From a virus, in the IMG/VR virus record IMGVR_UViG_3300029262_000344, positions 1 through 32,488 of that record: a DNA stretch of 32,488 nt. One strand, written 5' to 3'. Positions 16,847 through 24,192 of the stretch are shown one piece after another. Both the position numbers and the translations under genes were made by a program. Under the pieces are notes generated by a model. It did not search any database. It was not told the origin of the DNA and worked only from the letters and a program-made list of their open reading frames with translations. Positions within the stretch are counted from its first letter, which is position 1, and every line of letters begins with the position of its first letter.

Positions 16847-18031
16847 TTACGCGATATAAATTGTATACGGAACCTTCTGTAGTTCCTGCATTTTAGATTC
16901 TCCTTCTTGTGCTCTTCTTTCTAATGAAGCCATTCTTGAGGTTTCATCTAAGTAAGTTCTTAATCTTTCTATTAACGCTGTTTTTTCTGCTGTTGCCGCA
17001 GCTATTAAATCTGATTGGTTTAAAACAACATCTGCATTTGGTATTGGTATGCTACCATATTTACCTCTTACATACCCTAACATCTCTTTAGATAATGATA
17101 AAGTATATTCAAATATCCATTGACGCCCTACACTGTTAATCTCATTATAATTAGGGTTTGTAAAATTAGCATTTGACACATTAGTAACTCTATCTGCTGA
17201 CTGCATTACTGAACTTTGTATTCTTTCATCTCTTAAGATATACTCAAACCATATTTTAGGTGGGGTATTTATATCAAAATTTTGGTGGTTTGGAATTGGA
17301 AATACTCTTAAATTATCGTTTCGGATTTCGAATGAGTAATTGTTTCTTCTAATAGTTTCACTCATTTCAATTTGTTGAATAACAGCAATTTCATAGTTTA
17401 AAGGAGCCATTAAGTATCCTCCTTCAGCACCAAATCCACCTATGCCCATTATACCGGCAGCCATTACTCCACCAAATCCAAAGCCTTCACCTGCTCCTAA
17501 CATGCGACCCGCTGCAGGATAAGGATTTTCATAAAATACTCTTTTTACTTCTAAACCATGCATGTATTCAGATCCTGTAAGGCCGCTTGCAGACATAAAA
17601 GTTGTAAAGTTATAATCTTGTACACTAGATGTTAGAGTAAACGAACCTGAATAGTATGTTACATTACCCCCACTACCTGCTTCTTCTCCATATTGTTCTG
17701 ATAGTCTAACTATTGGTTCAAAACTCGGTGTTATAACCGCAGTATTTAAGTTTGATGATGTTGGTAACCCCTCAAGAGACAATTGATTATCTCGTATTTT
17801 ATATGCGTAAATCTCGTTACCATATGTGGTTACAGCCTCCTCAAAGGCAGTAAAAAACGATCCTGATTGGAGTTCGATATCTACTAAAGGGTAACCTAAT
17901 CTTCTAGCACAAAAATCTGCTACTTTTGGAGCATCACTTACAAAATTAGTGTTAGCATCATAAAACCCAAAGGGGGTTTCATCAGAGTCTGGTGTATATG
18001 TACTTGTCCCGCCCCATATTGGTATGTTCAT
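16847..18031 (-). CDS. 13: Neck protein gp13-like
   Basis: A 394-residue protein (T4 gp13: 309). The N-terminus is of the type annotated as gp13 in marine T4-like phages: MNIPIWGGTSTY, TPFGFYDANTNFVSDAPKVA, then RRLGYPLVDIELQSGSFFTA. A Gly/Met-rich low-complexity patch (about 180-210, GEGFGFGGVMAAGIMGIGGF) interrupts the middle, and a helical tail (about 345-385, EKTALIERLRTYLDETSRMA) closes it. The product should complete the portal vertex after packaging. A late-promoter-like element lies 36 nt upstream, so it may head the neck and tail transcript. Confidence 0.72.
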   Translation of the reverse strand: MNIPIWGGTSTYTPDSDETPFGFYDANTNFVSDAPKVADFCARRLGYPLVDIELQSGSFFTAFEEAVTTYGNEIYAYKIRDNQLSLEGLPTSSNLNTAVITPSFEPIVRLSEQYGEEAGSGGNVTYYSGSFTLTSSVQDYNFTTFMSASGLTGSEYMHGLEVKRVFYENPYPAAGRMLGAGEGFGFGGVMAAGIMGIGGFGAEGGYLMAPLNYEIAVIQQIEMSETIRRNNYSFEIRNDNLRVFPIPNHQNFDINTPPKIWFEYILRDERIQSSVMQSADRVTNVSNANFTNPNYNEINSVGRQWIFEYTLSLSKEMLGYVRGKYGSIPIPNADVVLNQSDLIAAATAEKTALIERLRTYLDETSRMASLERRAQEGESKMQELQKVPYTIYIA

Positions 18032-18067
18032 ATTATGTTTTTTAAGCTATTGATATGTGTTATATGT

Positions 18068-18077
18068 TTATAAATAT
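18068..18077 (-). promoter_or_regulatory. Late-promoter-like element before gp13-like gene
   Basis: Coding-strand ATATTTATAA followed by ACATAT, 36 nt before the ATG at 18031, after the phoH-like stop. It has the longest spacing of the ten copies. Confidence 0.45.
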
Positions 18078-18089
18078 GAAAAAAGTTCG

Positions 18090-18776
18090 TTAATCTCTAA
18101 AGGTTTGATAAACCTTAAGGATAGGTGAAACTATTTCATGTCTATGGTTTTTTAATAGAGTAGAGGTTCTAAATCCTTCTACATTTTCTTCTATTCTAGA
18201 TAGAAATGAAAAACCAGTTTCTCGTTTATCTTTTAAATCGATTTGAGCCATATCACCACATATCACCATTTTAGAACCTTTACCTAATCTTCCGATTACA
18301 GTTTCCATCTGGTTGTGGGTAACATTTTGTGCTTCATCTACAATAACAAATGCTTTTAAGAATGTTCTACCCCTCATAAATGCAAAGGGTACAATTTCTA
18401 TATTACCATTTTCTATTTCTTTTTCTATTTTTTCTTGACTATATAACATATGTAAATTATGATATATAGGTGCTAACCAGGGATCCATTTTCTCTCTAAT
18501 ATCTCCAGGCAAAAAACCTATGTCTTCTTTGGATACTGTAGGTCTTGTAATAACTATTTTATCTACTTGTTTTGTAAATAGCATATCTAATGCTACTTGT
18601 GTTGCTACTAAGGTTTTACCTGAACCTGCCATTCCCTTAAGCACCGTTATTGGTGAATCTATAATTTTTGCTTTAGCTTCCTTCTGTTCATCGTTAAGCT
18701 GTACGTTAAATTTGATTGGGTTTTTAGGTCTTCTCTTTTGAACGAATACATCATCCGTGTGGTGTTTCTTTGGCAT
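18090..18776 (-). CDS. PhoH-like P-loop ATPase
   Basis: A 228-residue protein with the full PhoH set. Walker A is GMAGSGKT (48-55), TRPTVSKEDIGFLPGD is at 77-92, Walker B is FVIVDEAQN (143-151), and the sensor-like string GDMAQIDL lies at 174-181. The short basic N-terminus (MPKKHHTDDVFVQKRR) precedes an LNDEQKEA entry helix. PhoH proteins are widespread in marine and T4-like phages. They are cytoplasmic NTPases related to helicases, sometimes linked to RNA metabolism; their role in infection is unsettled. Here the gene sits between capsid and neck genes, after a terminator and with its own late-promoter-like element, so late expression is likely. Confidence 0.9.
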   Translation of the reverse strand: MPKKHHTDDVFVQKRRPKNPIKFNVQLNDEQKEAKAKIIDSPITVLKGMAGSGKTLVATQVALDMLFTKQVDKIVITRPTVSKEDIGFLPGDIREKMDPWLAPIYHNLHMLYSQEKIEKEIENGNIEIVPFAFMRGRTFLKAFVIVDEAQNVTHNQMETVIGRLGKGSKMVICGDMAQIDLKDKRETGFSFLSRIEENVEGFRTSTLLKNHRHEIVSPILKVYQTFRD

Positions 18777-18795
18777 ATAATAACGTTTTGGTTTA

Positions 18796-18805
18796 TTATA
18801 AATAT
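18796..18805 (-). promoter_or_regulatory. Late-promoter-like element before phoH-like gene
   Basis: Coding-strand ATATTTATAA followed by TAAACC, 19 nt before the ATG at 18776. It lies directly downstream of the capsid terminator, where a fresh promoter would be needed. Confidence 0.55.
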
Positions 18806-18817
18806 GAAACAGATAAA

Positions 18818-18841
18818 AAAACCCGACCTAAGCCGGGTTTT
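18818..18841 (-). terminator. Intrinsic terminator after the major capsid gene
   Basis: Inverted repeat AAAACCCG / CGGGTTTT (8 bp) with an 8-base loop. On the minus strand the right arm runs on into TTTTTTTATC. It lies 32 nt past the gp23 stop. Because both arms end in A/T runs it could also act on the plus strand. Confidence 0.88.
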
Positions 18842-18873
18842 AATAAATATGTATTTGATTTTAATTCTATAAA

Positions 18874-20553
18874 TTATAGAGAATCTAAACCACTTACAAG
18901 GATTTTTCCATAAAATTCTGGACGAACCATTTTCTTAGCATAACGAGTAAGTAAACCTTTTCTCGGTGTGAAAGTTTCTGGGTCATAAATTAATGGAGTC
19001 ATGATTAATGGAATGTATGGAGCAAATACTGCACCTGTTTCCAAGAATTGAGCACCTCTGAATCCTAATAGGATCGTGTTTTCAGTCATATATGGATTTT
19101 TGTACACTTTGTAACGTCCATTTAATTGACCAACTTTCTGTACACCAAATGCGTAAGAAGCTTTAGAAGCATCACCATCAGTATCAGCAGCAAATCCTGG
19201 AATTGATTCCATGATCGTTCCTACAGCTGGAGAACATACTAGGAAGTTTGCACCACCTCTTAATGTTTTCTGGTGAATAATATTACTTAACTTTTGGATT
19301 TTAGTTCCTAATGTTTGGAACCATTGTCCTTGAGAATTGTAAAATCCTAAACTTGTAGCGCTAACACCACCTGCAACTGTAATAGATTGGTTGTTAATAG
19401 CAGACCATACTTCCGTTCCAGCGGCAGCATTGTCAATTAACATACCAAGAATTTCCATATCAATTTCTAATGAAATATACTCGCTTAAGATTGAAGTTAA
19501 TTCAGCTTCAGCATCTAATGCATGGTATGCATTTAAATCCTGTGCAAATTCTGGTGTCCAAACTGCTTTCAATTTTCTAGTTTTAGCAACGATTGCAGAT
19601 GATTTCATCTGTACATTGATTTCTGGAATTGTAATTGAAGGTGAATTTTCTCCATTTGGAAGTGGGTTACCATCTTCAAAATCTCCTCTATCTCTATCAG
19701 TTGGTTGGATTTGGTAAACAACAACTGCTTGTGCATTTGCTGAAGCATATCCTGCTGCAAAGTTTGAATTATCAACGACAAAAGTTATATTTGCACCACC
19801 ATCATACTTTGTGAAAGCTGATACTTGTTGTCCTGCTGTTGATTCTTTATATTGATCTCCTGCTACTGAGGCAGAGAAAAATTGAAATGCTGCTACACCT
19901 TCTTTATCTACAAATAATAATGAAGCAGTTGGTACTGTAATTTTTGATAAAGTACCTGCTGCGATTGAAGCTGAGTATGCTGAGTCAAAGTTTGCATCTG
20001 ACCAAGTTGCTACTGATACTGTCATTGAAGCCGCTGCTGTTAACGATTGTGTATTCGCGATTGAATATGAAAAACGTCCTGCACCATATAATCCACCTGT
20101 TGCTTCGTTACCGAAAGGTGCTGTTGGTGCTGATGAGTTACCATATAATGAATCTCCTTTTCCGAAAGGTGTTTTATCACTTCCGTATTGGAAATCTAAG
20201 AAAAATACTAGACCTGAAGGTAAGTTCATTGGTTGAACTGAAACGAATTCTTTCGCTGCAATTTGTCCAAATACTTTTCTTACCAATGGTAAAGCAACTC
20301 CTGCCCACTGTCCACCAGTGTTAACACCAGTTTGTGAAGTAAACGATCCTGCTCCAGCACCACCACCTGTGTTAGATGATTCTACTACTAATTGTTTTGC
20401 TTGGTTTTCTAAAATGATACCCATGTTGTTTTTGTTGGCACCACCTAAGCCTTCTAAAAGACCTGTTTTTTCCCATTTGCTAGATAATCTAGCCGCATCA
20501 GACTGCATAGACTGATATGGGTTTGCGCTTTCTAATAATGAATTTAAGCTCAT
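18874..20553 (-). CDS. 23: Major capsid protein gp23
   Basis: A 559-residue protein (T4 gp23: 521). Diagnostic stretches include the N-terminal GIILENQAKQLV (45-56), TGGQWAGVALPLVRKVFGQI, QPMNLPSGLVFFLDFQYGS and, near the end, TPRKGLLTRYAKKMVRPEFY. In T4 the gp21 protease removes the first 65 residues after a Glu in an (I/L)-x-E context. Here E49 (ILE) and E58 (LVVE, just before a Gly-rich stretch) are the likely sites. The gene follows the scaffold by 31 nt and ends in a strong terminator. Its leader is A-rich without Shine-Dalgarno and, unlike many neighbours, lacks the late-promoter-like element, so it is probably co-transcribed with the scaffold. Confidence 0.95.
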   Translation of the reverse strand: MSLNSLLESANPYQSMQSDAARLSSKWEKTGLLEGLGGANKNNMGIILENQAKQLVVESSNTGGGAGAGSFTSQTGVNTGGQWAGVALPLVRKVFGQIAAKEFVSVQPMNLPSGLVFFLDFQYGSDKTPFGKGDSLYGNSSAPTAPFGNEATGGLYGAGRFSYSIANTQSLTAAASMTVSVATWSDANFDSAYSASIAAGTLSKITVPTASLLFVDKEGVAAFQFFSASVAGDQYKESTAGQQVSAFTKYDGGANITFVVDNSNFAAGYASANAQAVVVYQIQPTDRDRGDFEDGNPLPNGENSPSITIPEINVQMKSSAIVAKTRKLKAVWTPEFAQDLNAYHALDAEAELTSILSEYISLEIDMEILGMLIDNAAAGTEVWSAINNQSITVAGGVSATSLGFYNSQGQWFQTLGTKIQKLSNIIHQKTLRGGANFLVCSPAVGTIMESIPGFAADTDGDASKASYAFGVQKVGQLNGRYKVYKNPYMTENTILLGFRGAQFLETGAVFAPYIPLIMTPLIYDPETFTPRKGLLTRYAKKMVRPEFYGKILVSGLDSL

Positions 20554-20584
20554 GTTTTTGTTTTTTAAATTTTAATAATTGTTT

Positions 20585-21748
20585 TTAGATTAATCCCGCT
20601 AACTTACGCATACGGTCATACACCTCATTTGATTCAAGGATTGGTTGTTTATTTGCTTTTGGTTCTAAACCACTAGCTTTTGAAGCAGAACCCATTTTAA
20701 CTGATTCACTAATTCTTGAAGTTGTAATTGTGTTTACAATTCCTTCATTTAATGTTTCATAAATAGTTTTTGCTTGATTAACATCCATTGCTTTATCAAA
20801 TGCTTTTAATACCTTAACTTTTTTACTTTCAGTTAAGTTTTTTGCTTTGAAGATTTTATTAGTATAAAGTAACTTAGCATTTAAAAGATTAACTTCTTGA
20901 AGTTCTTGTTTAAGTTCTTCTAATTCACCCATATCTTTTTCTTCGCTACGCATCGCTGCTCCTGCACCTGCTCCTAAAGCTTGCAACATTGCTTTTGCTT
21001 TTGCTGCTGCGGGTCCTGCTGCTTTTGCTAATTTAGTTAACGAGTTTACGATGTTTTCTAATCCACCAGCTGCTGCGTTTACTTTAGCATCTTCATCTAA
21101 ATCATCTCCTGCATCCATTCCTTCTTTAAAACGGTCTGCTTCAGTTTCTTCTTCAGGTACGCTGTCATCTTCGTCTTTGTGTCTCATGTCAGGGTCTGAC
21201 ATTTCTTCATCAAGTTCAATAGCAACATCTACGTCTTCGTCTTCAACATCTACGTCTTCAACTTCTACGTCCTCTTCTGCAAATTCGTCGCCCGGCTCGA
21301 TTTCTCCAGCTGCAACCATGTCTTTAATAACATCTTCGATGAATGATTTTAAGTCGTCTTCTGATAGGTCTTCTAGATCAACGTCTTCGTCATCTATTTC
21401 ACCTTCGTCTTCTTTCTCATCTTCCATACCATCTACGTAGCCTTCTTCTTCTTCATCAGAAGCTTCGTCTTCGTCTAACTCAATTTCAGCTAATAATTCG
21501 TCAAGGTCGATTTCTTCATCAATCTTTTCGTCTTTTTTAACTTCCATTTCTTTAACTTCTCCCTTGTCGGATTTTTTTACTTCTTTATCTTCTTCATCAT
21601 CCATTTCCTGCAATTTAGCAGATAGTTGATTTTTAAGGTAAGGGGTAAAAGCTTCCTCTAGGGCAAGTTTTGCATTCTCGATGGCAGTGTCTTTAACTGA
21701 TTTAGCATCGGCGATTGCTTCTTTTAACAAATCTCTGTTGTTTGTCAT
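20585..21748 (-). CDS. 22: Prohead core scaffold protein gp22
   Basis: A 387-residue, strongly acidic protein, with Asp/Glu blocks from about 49 to 215. It carries the conserved C-terminal core of gp22-type scaffolds: LNAKLLYTNKIFKAKNLTES, KVKVLKAFDKAMDVNQAKTI and a C-terminus ending VYDRMRKLAGLI. It has the expected position between protease and major capsid genes. The scaffold fills the prohead and is cut up by the gp21 protease; several (I/L)-x-E sites are visible, such as ILES near the C-terminus and LLKEA at residues 7-11. An Ala/Gly stretch (about 230-270) splits the acidic and C-terminal parts. It is longer than T4 gp22 (269 aa), mostly because of the acidic region. A structured 190-nt leader precedes it. 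Confidence 0.88.
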   Translation of the reverse strand: MTNNRDLLKEAIADAKSVKDTAIENAKLALEEAFTPYLKNQLSAKLQEMDDEEDKEVKKSDKGEVKEMEVKKDEKIDEEIDLDELLAEIELDEDEASDEEEEGYVDGMEDEKEDEGEIDDEDVDLEDLSEDDLKSFIEDVIKDMVAAGEIEPGDEFAEEDVEVEDVDVEDEDVDVAIELDEEMSDPDMRHKDEDDSVPEEETEADRFKEGMDAGDDLDEDAKVNAAAGGLENIVNSLTKLAKAAGPAAAKAKAMLQALGAGAGAAMRSEEKDMGELEELKQELQEVNLLNAKLLYTNKIFKAKNLTESKKVKVLKAFDKAMDVNQAKTIYETLNEGIVNTITTSRISESVKMGSASKASGLEPKANKQPILESNEVYDRMRKLAGLI

Positions 21749-21775
21749 AATAATCCCAAAATTTAGTTTGTGAAA

Positions 21776-21858
21776 TACGGCTATTAAGAACCGTAATAGA
21801 AATAATAATTGTCCGTGTCATATAAGATACTCATGACACATTGCAGTCATACGTATGT
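21776..21858 (-). promoter_or_regulatory. Inverted repeats in the leader of the scaffold-capsid unit
   Basis: The spacer between protease and scaffold genes holds a 5 bp hairpin (TACGG / CCGTA, 21776-21795), a 7 bp inverted repeat (GTGTCAT / ATGACAC, 21815-21839) and a perfect palindrome CATACGTATG (21849-21858) flanked by GTCA- and TGAC-like bases. No copy of the late-promoter-like element is present here. It may be an operator or a structured 5' leader. Confidence 0.4.
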
Positions 21859-21880
21859 GACCTTTTGTTAAAAATACAAA

Positions 21881-21900
21881 AGACGCTCAAGTGAGCGTCT
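21881..21900 (-). terminator. Intrinsic terminator after the prohead protease gene
   Basis: Perfect 8 bp inverted repeat (AGACGCTC / GAGCGTCT) with a 4-base loop. On the minus strand it is followed by TTTTGTATTTTT. It lies 38 nt past the protease stop and separates it from the scaffold-capsid unit. Confidence 0.88.
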
Positions 21901-21938
21901 AATGTTTTAATCCATCGGTAGCGTCCGAAGAAATGTTA

Positions 21939-22544
21939 TTAAGTTATAGGACATGACCCTTTTGAACAAAGGATTTCATGTATTATACTATTTACTTTTG
22001 TGTAATTATGTTGTGGTGCTTCTATACCTTCTTTAATCATATGCATGTAGGAACCAGGATTTGATGGTGTTGAAACAAAGTCCCAACATAGTAGTTCAAA
22101 ATCATCTTGAACTTCCATTACACCTTCTCTATTTTCCTCTAATGAGCCCATACCACGAGATGATACTCCTACTGTTACACCATTACCTACGAGTGCTTTT
22201 AATATATTTCCAGCTGGAGTTGGCAGTACCTCTATCTTACCGATAATGTCGTTGCCTTCCCACCTGTAACCGCTTATAATGTGTGATACATTTTGTAAAT
22301 TTACTACTTGTGATTCGGGGTGGTCCAATTCTCCCATTGAACGTCTTTGTTCAATTAGTTCAGAATATTTATCCATTTCTCTTTCCCACAATTCCTTAGA
22401 ATAATATCTACCGTTACCGTTTTTAACTTCACAAGTAGCTAATATTCCCTCAACAACCATATTCCCATTTTCCTTATTAACACTTTCAGTTAATACGGTT
22501 GGGGTATAGTTAATTGTATGAGTTTCTATTAATAGCTTTCTCAT
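21939..22544 (-). CDS. 21: Prohead core protease gp21
   Basis: A 201-residue serine protease (T4 gp21: 212) of the herpesvirus-assemblin-like fold (peptidase family S80/U9). The catalytic His is in GELDHPES (71-78) and the catalytic Ser in GVTVGVSSRGMGS (122-134). DDFELLCWDFVSTPSNPGS (about 147-165) is the typical strand and loop after it, with the third acidic position probably in this stretch. The enzyme cuts scaffold, core proteins and gp23 after (I/L)-x-E during head maturation. It starts 2 nt after the 465-residue core gene and ends before a terminator. Its own LLIETH near the N-terminus could be a self-cleavage site, as an inference. Confidence 0.92.
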   Translation of the reverse strand: MRKLLIETHTINYTPTVLTESVNKENGNMVVEGILATCEVKNGNGRYYSKELWEREMDKYSELIEQRRSMGELDHPESQVVNLQNVSHIISGYRWEGNDIIGKIEVLPTPAGNILKALVGNGVTVGVSSRGMGSLEENREGVMEVQDDFELLCWDFVSTPSNPGSYMHMIKEGIEAPQHNYTKVNSIIHEILCSKGSCPIT

Positions 22545-22546
22545 GT

Positions 22547-23269
22547 TTATTTGTTTAAACCATAAGCTGAAGTTGACTGTCCTACTTTTTTAGGATCACG
22601 TTCACCTGCTGGCCCTTGTGTTGGGTTATTTTGTCTGTTCCAAGATACAGCATCCATTTCATCAATATCCTCTACTTCATCTACCATTTTTGATGGTGAG
22701 TAACTTTTACCGCAAGATTTTTCGTAGATTCTTTCCATTTGAGATTTTTTCTTCTCTAACGCCTTAATGTCCTTAGCCATTTCTTTTAATTTAGTCTTAT
22801 CCATTAATTCCAACATATTTTCGTCTTCATTAATTCCTGATAGTCTATCTTGTTTTTCACTAATGTGGTTAGTTAAAAATTCTAATTGAGCTTCCATTTT
22901 TACAGCTTCTGCTTCAGCTCCAATTTCTGCTAATTTAGCATCTATTGAATCTTTTTTAGGTTTTTTAGCTTTTTTATCTTTACCCGCTTTTTTCATAGAT
23001 TCTTCCTTATCTCCATCACCATCAATATCCATAAAATCTGGTTTAGGAGCTTCATCCATTGGTAATTTTTCTTCTTTATTTGACTCCGCATATAATGAAG
23101 CATGATATTGAGAACCTGCTTGGTCTGCTTGAAACCCATCTTCAGCCATTATTCTTCTAATTTCTCTACCTGATTGTGCAGCTAATGAATTTGGGTTTCC
23201 TGATGTTACTACACCACCTAATCCTTCTTTAATTAATTTTTTAAATAAACTTTCTTTAATTGGTTTCAT
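22547..23269 (-). CDS. Possible nested 240-aa product of the core gene (internal start)
   Basis: In-frame ATG at 23269 inside the 465-residue gene. The coding strand upstream reads AAAAAAAGGAGATACAAAA just before ATG, a textbook Shine-Dalgarno with 8 bases of spacing. The other start regions in this window lack one. The new N-terminus, KLIKEGLGG at residues 11-19, carries an I-K-E/G site. Nested scaffold genes with their own start are known in other phages (lambda Nu3 inside C). The purine run could simply be the codons for KKGD, so this is tentative. Confidence 0.35.
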   Translation of the reverse strand: MKPIKESLFKKLIKEGLGGVVTSGNPNSLAAQSGREIRRIMAEDGFQADQAGSQYHASLYAESNKEEKLPMDEAPKPDFMDIDGDGDKEESMKKAGKDKKAKKPKKDSIDAKLAEIGAEAEAVKMEAQLEFLTNHISEKQDRLSGINEDENMLELMDKTKLKEMAKDIKALEKKKSQMERIYEKSCGKSYSPSKMVDEVEDIDEMDAVSWNRQNNPTQGPAGERDPKKVGQSTSAYGLNK

Positions 23270-23944
23270 TTTTGTATCTCCTTTTTTTAATTTATCACTG
23301 TATCCACTACCTCCGTAGGTTTTACCTGAATTTTCTTGTACTTCTGCTTCTGTATATCCTATGCCTACTCCAAATTGGCCATTCTTAACATATGTTAATG
23401 GGTCTTTTGCTAGGTTTTTTATTACTTTTTCTTGTGCTTTTTCTAATGATAAAGATGGGTCTTCTTTAAGTTCAAAATAAACACCATTCATCATTTCTTG
23501 GGCATTAACATTATTAATGTTATCCTCTTTTGGTGAATAGTCGTAATTACGATCTTGAGTGTTTATTACTGTTTTAGATGTTTCTTTAGCATCCGCTTTG
23601 ATAGCTTCATCTTCCTTTTTTGTATTAACTTTTTCATCTTTGTTAATAATAGGTCTTAATGATTTTGCCTTTTCTTCATTAACAAAATCTTCATACTTAT
23701 TTTCCCAAGCTTGTTTATTTGGGTTGAAGTCTTCTGATGTTAATTGAACTAAAGGTTGTAAAGTAACAATACCTCCTAATTCTTCATTAATCATGCTTCT
23801 ACTTTTAAGTATTTTTTCAGCATCACTATAAGAAGTAATATTAGATATCATATCCGGAAATGTTCTTTTAGCTTCTTTTAAAAATAAATCCTTACGGCCT
23901 TTACCTTTTTGGATTAAATTGTATTGTTCTTGTAGTGTTTTCAT
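22547..23944 (-). CDS. Putative prohead core protein, 465 aa, with EF-hand-like loop and possible internal start
   Basis: Hydrophilic, Lys/Glu-rich protein immediately before the protease gene, in the region where T4 has core genes 67 and 68. The first half (1-225) is charged and low in hydrophobic residues; RKDLFLKEAKR near 17-27 contains L-K-E. The second half begins at an in-frame Met226 (MKPIKESLFKKLIKEGLGG) that looks like a fresh N-terminus and is preceded by AAAGGAGAT. Residues 306-315 read DIDGDGDKEE, an EF-hand or dockerin-like calcium loop, followed by a Lys-rich run and coiled coil (about 335-410). It is probably a scaffold or internal core protein that gp21 cleaves. No homologue named; the core role comes from position and composition. 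Confidence 0.65.
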   Translation of the reverse strand: MKTLQEQYNLIQKGKGRKDLFLKEAKRTFPDMISNITSYSDAEKILKSRSMINEELGGIVTLQPLVQLTSEDFNPNKQAWENKYEDFVNEEKAKSLRPIINKDEKVNTKKEDEAIKADAKETSKTVINTQDRNYDYSPKEDNINNVNAQEMMNGVYFELKEDPSLSLEKAQEKVIKNLAKDPLTYVKNGQFGVGIGYTEAEVQENSGKTYGGSGYSDKLKKGDTKMKPIKESLFKKLIKEGLGGVVTSGNPNSLAAQSGREIRRIMAEDGFQADQAGSQYHASLYAESNKEEKLPMDEAPKPDFMDIDGDGDKEESMKKAGKDKKAKKPKKDSIDAKLAEIGAEAEAVKMEAQLEFLTNHISEKQDRLSGINEDENMLELMDKTKLKEMAKDIKALEKKKSQMERIYEKSCGKSYSPSKMVDEVEDIDEMDAVSWNRQNNPTQGPAGERDPKKVGQSTSAYGLNK

Positions 23945-23948
23945 ATTG

Positions 23949-24191
23949 TTATTTTTCTAATAATGTTTTAATGTCCTTAATAAAATCCTTAATTAAATCT
24001 GTACCTGTTACTACTGAGTAGCTATTAGGGTTTTCCCTATAATATTTTATAGTTTCTATTTTTGCTTGTCTTAATGGTTTTATCAAAGACTGTAATTCGT
24101 CTTCTATTTCATTAAAGGCATTAACTCTTTCCTCTTGGAATTTTAGTTTAGCCTTATCCTCATCCTCTCTTATCAATTTATAATTATACAT
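23949..24191 (-). CDS. Small charged helical protein, 80 aa
   Basis: A short, highly charged, helical protein in the head-core interval, 1 nt after the 386-residue gene and 4 nt before the 465-residue gene. It begins MYNYKLIREDEDKAKLKFQE and has a coiled-coil-like middle (residues 15-50). In size and place it parallels T4 gp67 or gp68 (80 and 141 aa), small prohead core components, but no sequence match is claimed. Tight spacing on both sides supports expression as part of the portal-to-protease unit. Confidence 0.6.
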   Translation of the reverse strand: MYNYKLIREDEDKAKLKFQEERVNAFNEIEDELQSLIKPLRQAKIETIKYYRENPNSYSVVTGTDLIKDFIKDIKTLLEK

Positions 24192-24192
24192 A

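Noticed and set aside
21180-21300. Tandem repeat in the scaffold gene
   Set aside because: The short repeated units come from Asp/Glu/Val codon runs in the acidic region; they are irregular and not a separate repeat element.
21051-21440. Plus-strand frame made almost entirely of Ser/Thr
   Set aside because: It is the complement of the Asp/Glu codon blocks of the scaffold gene; the composition follows directly from that.
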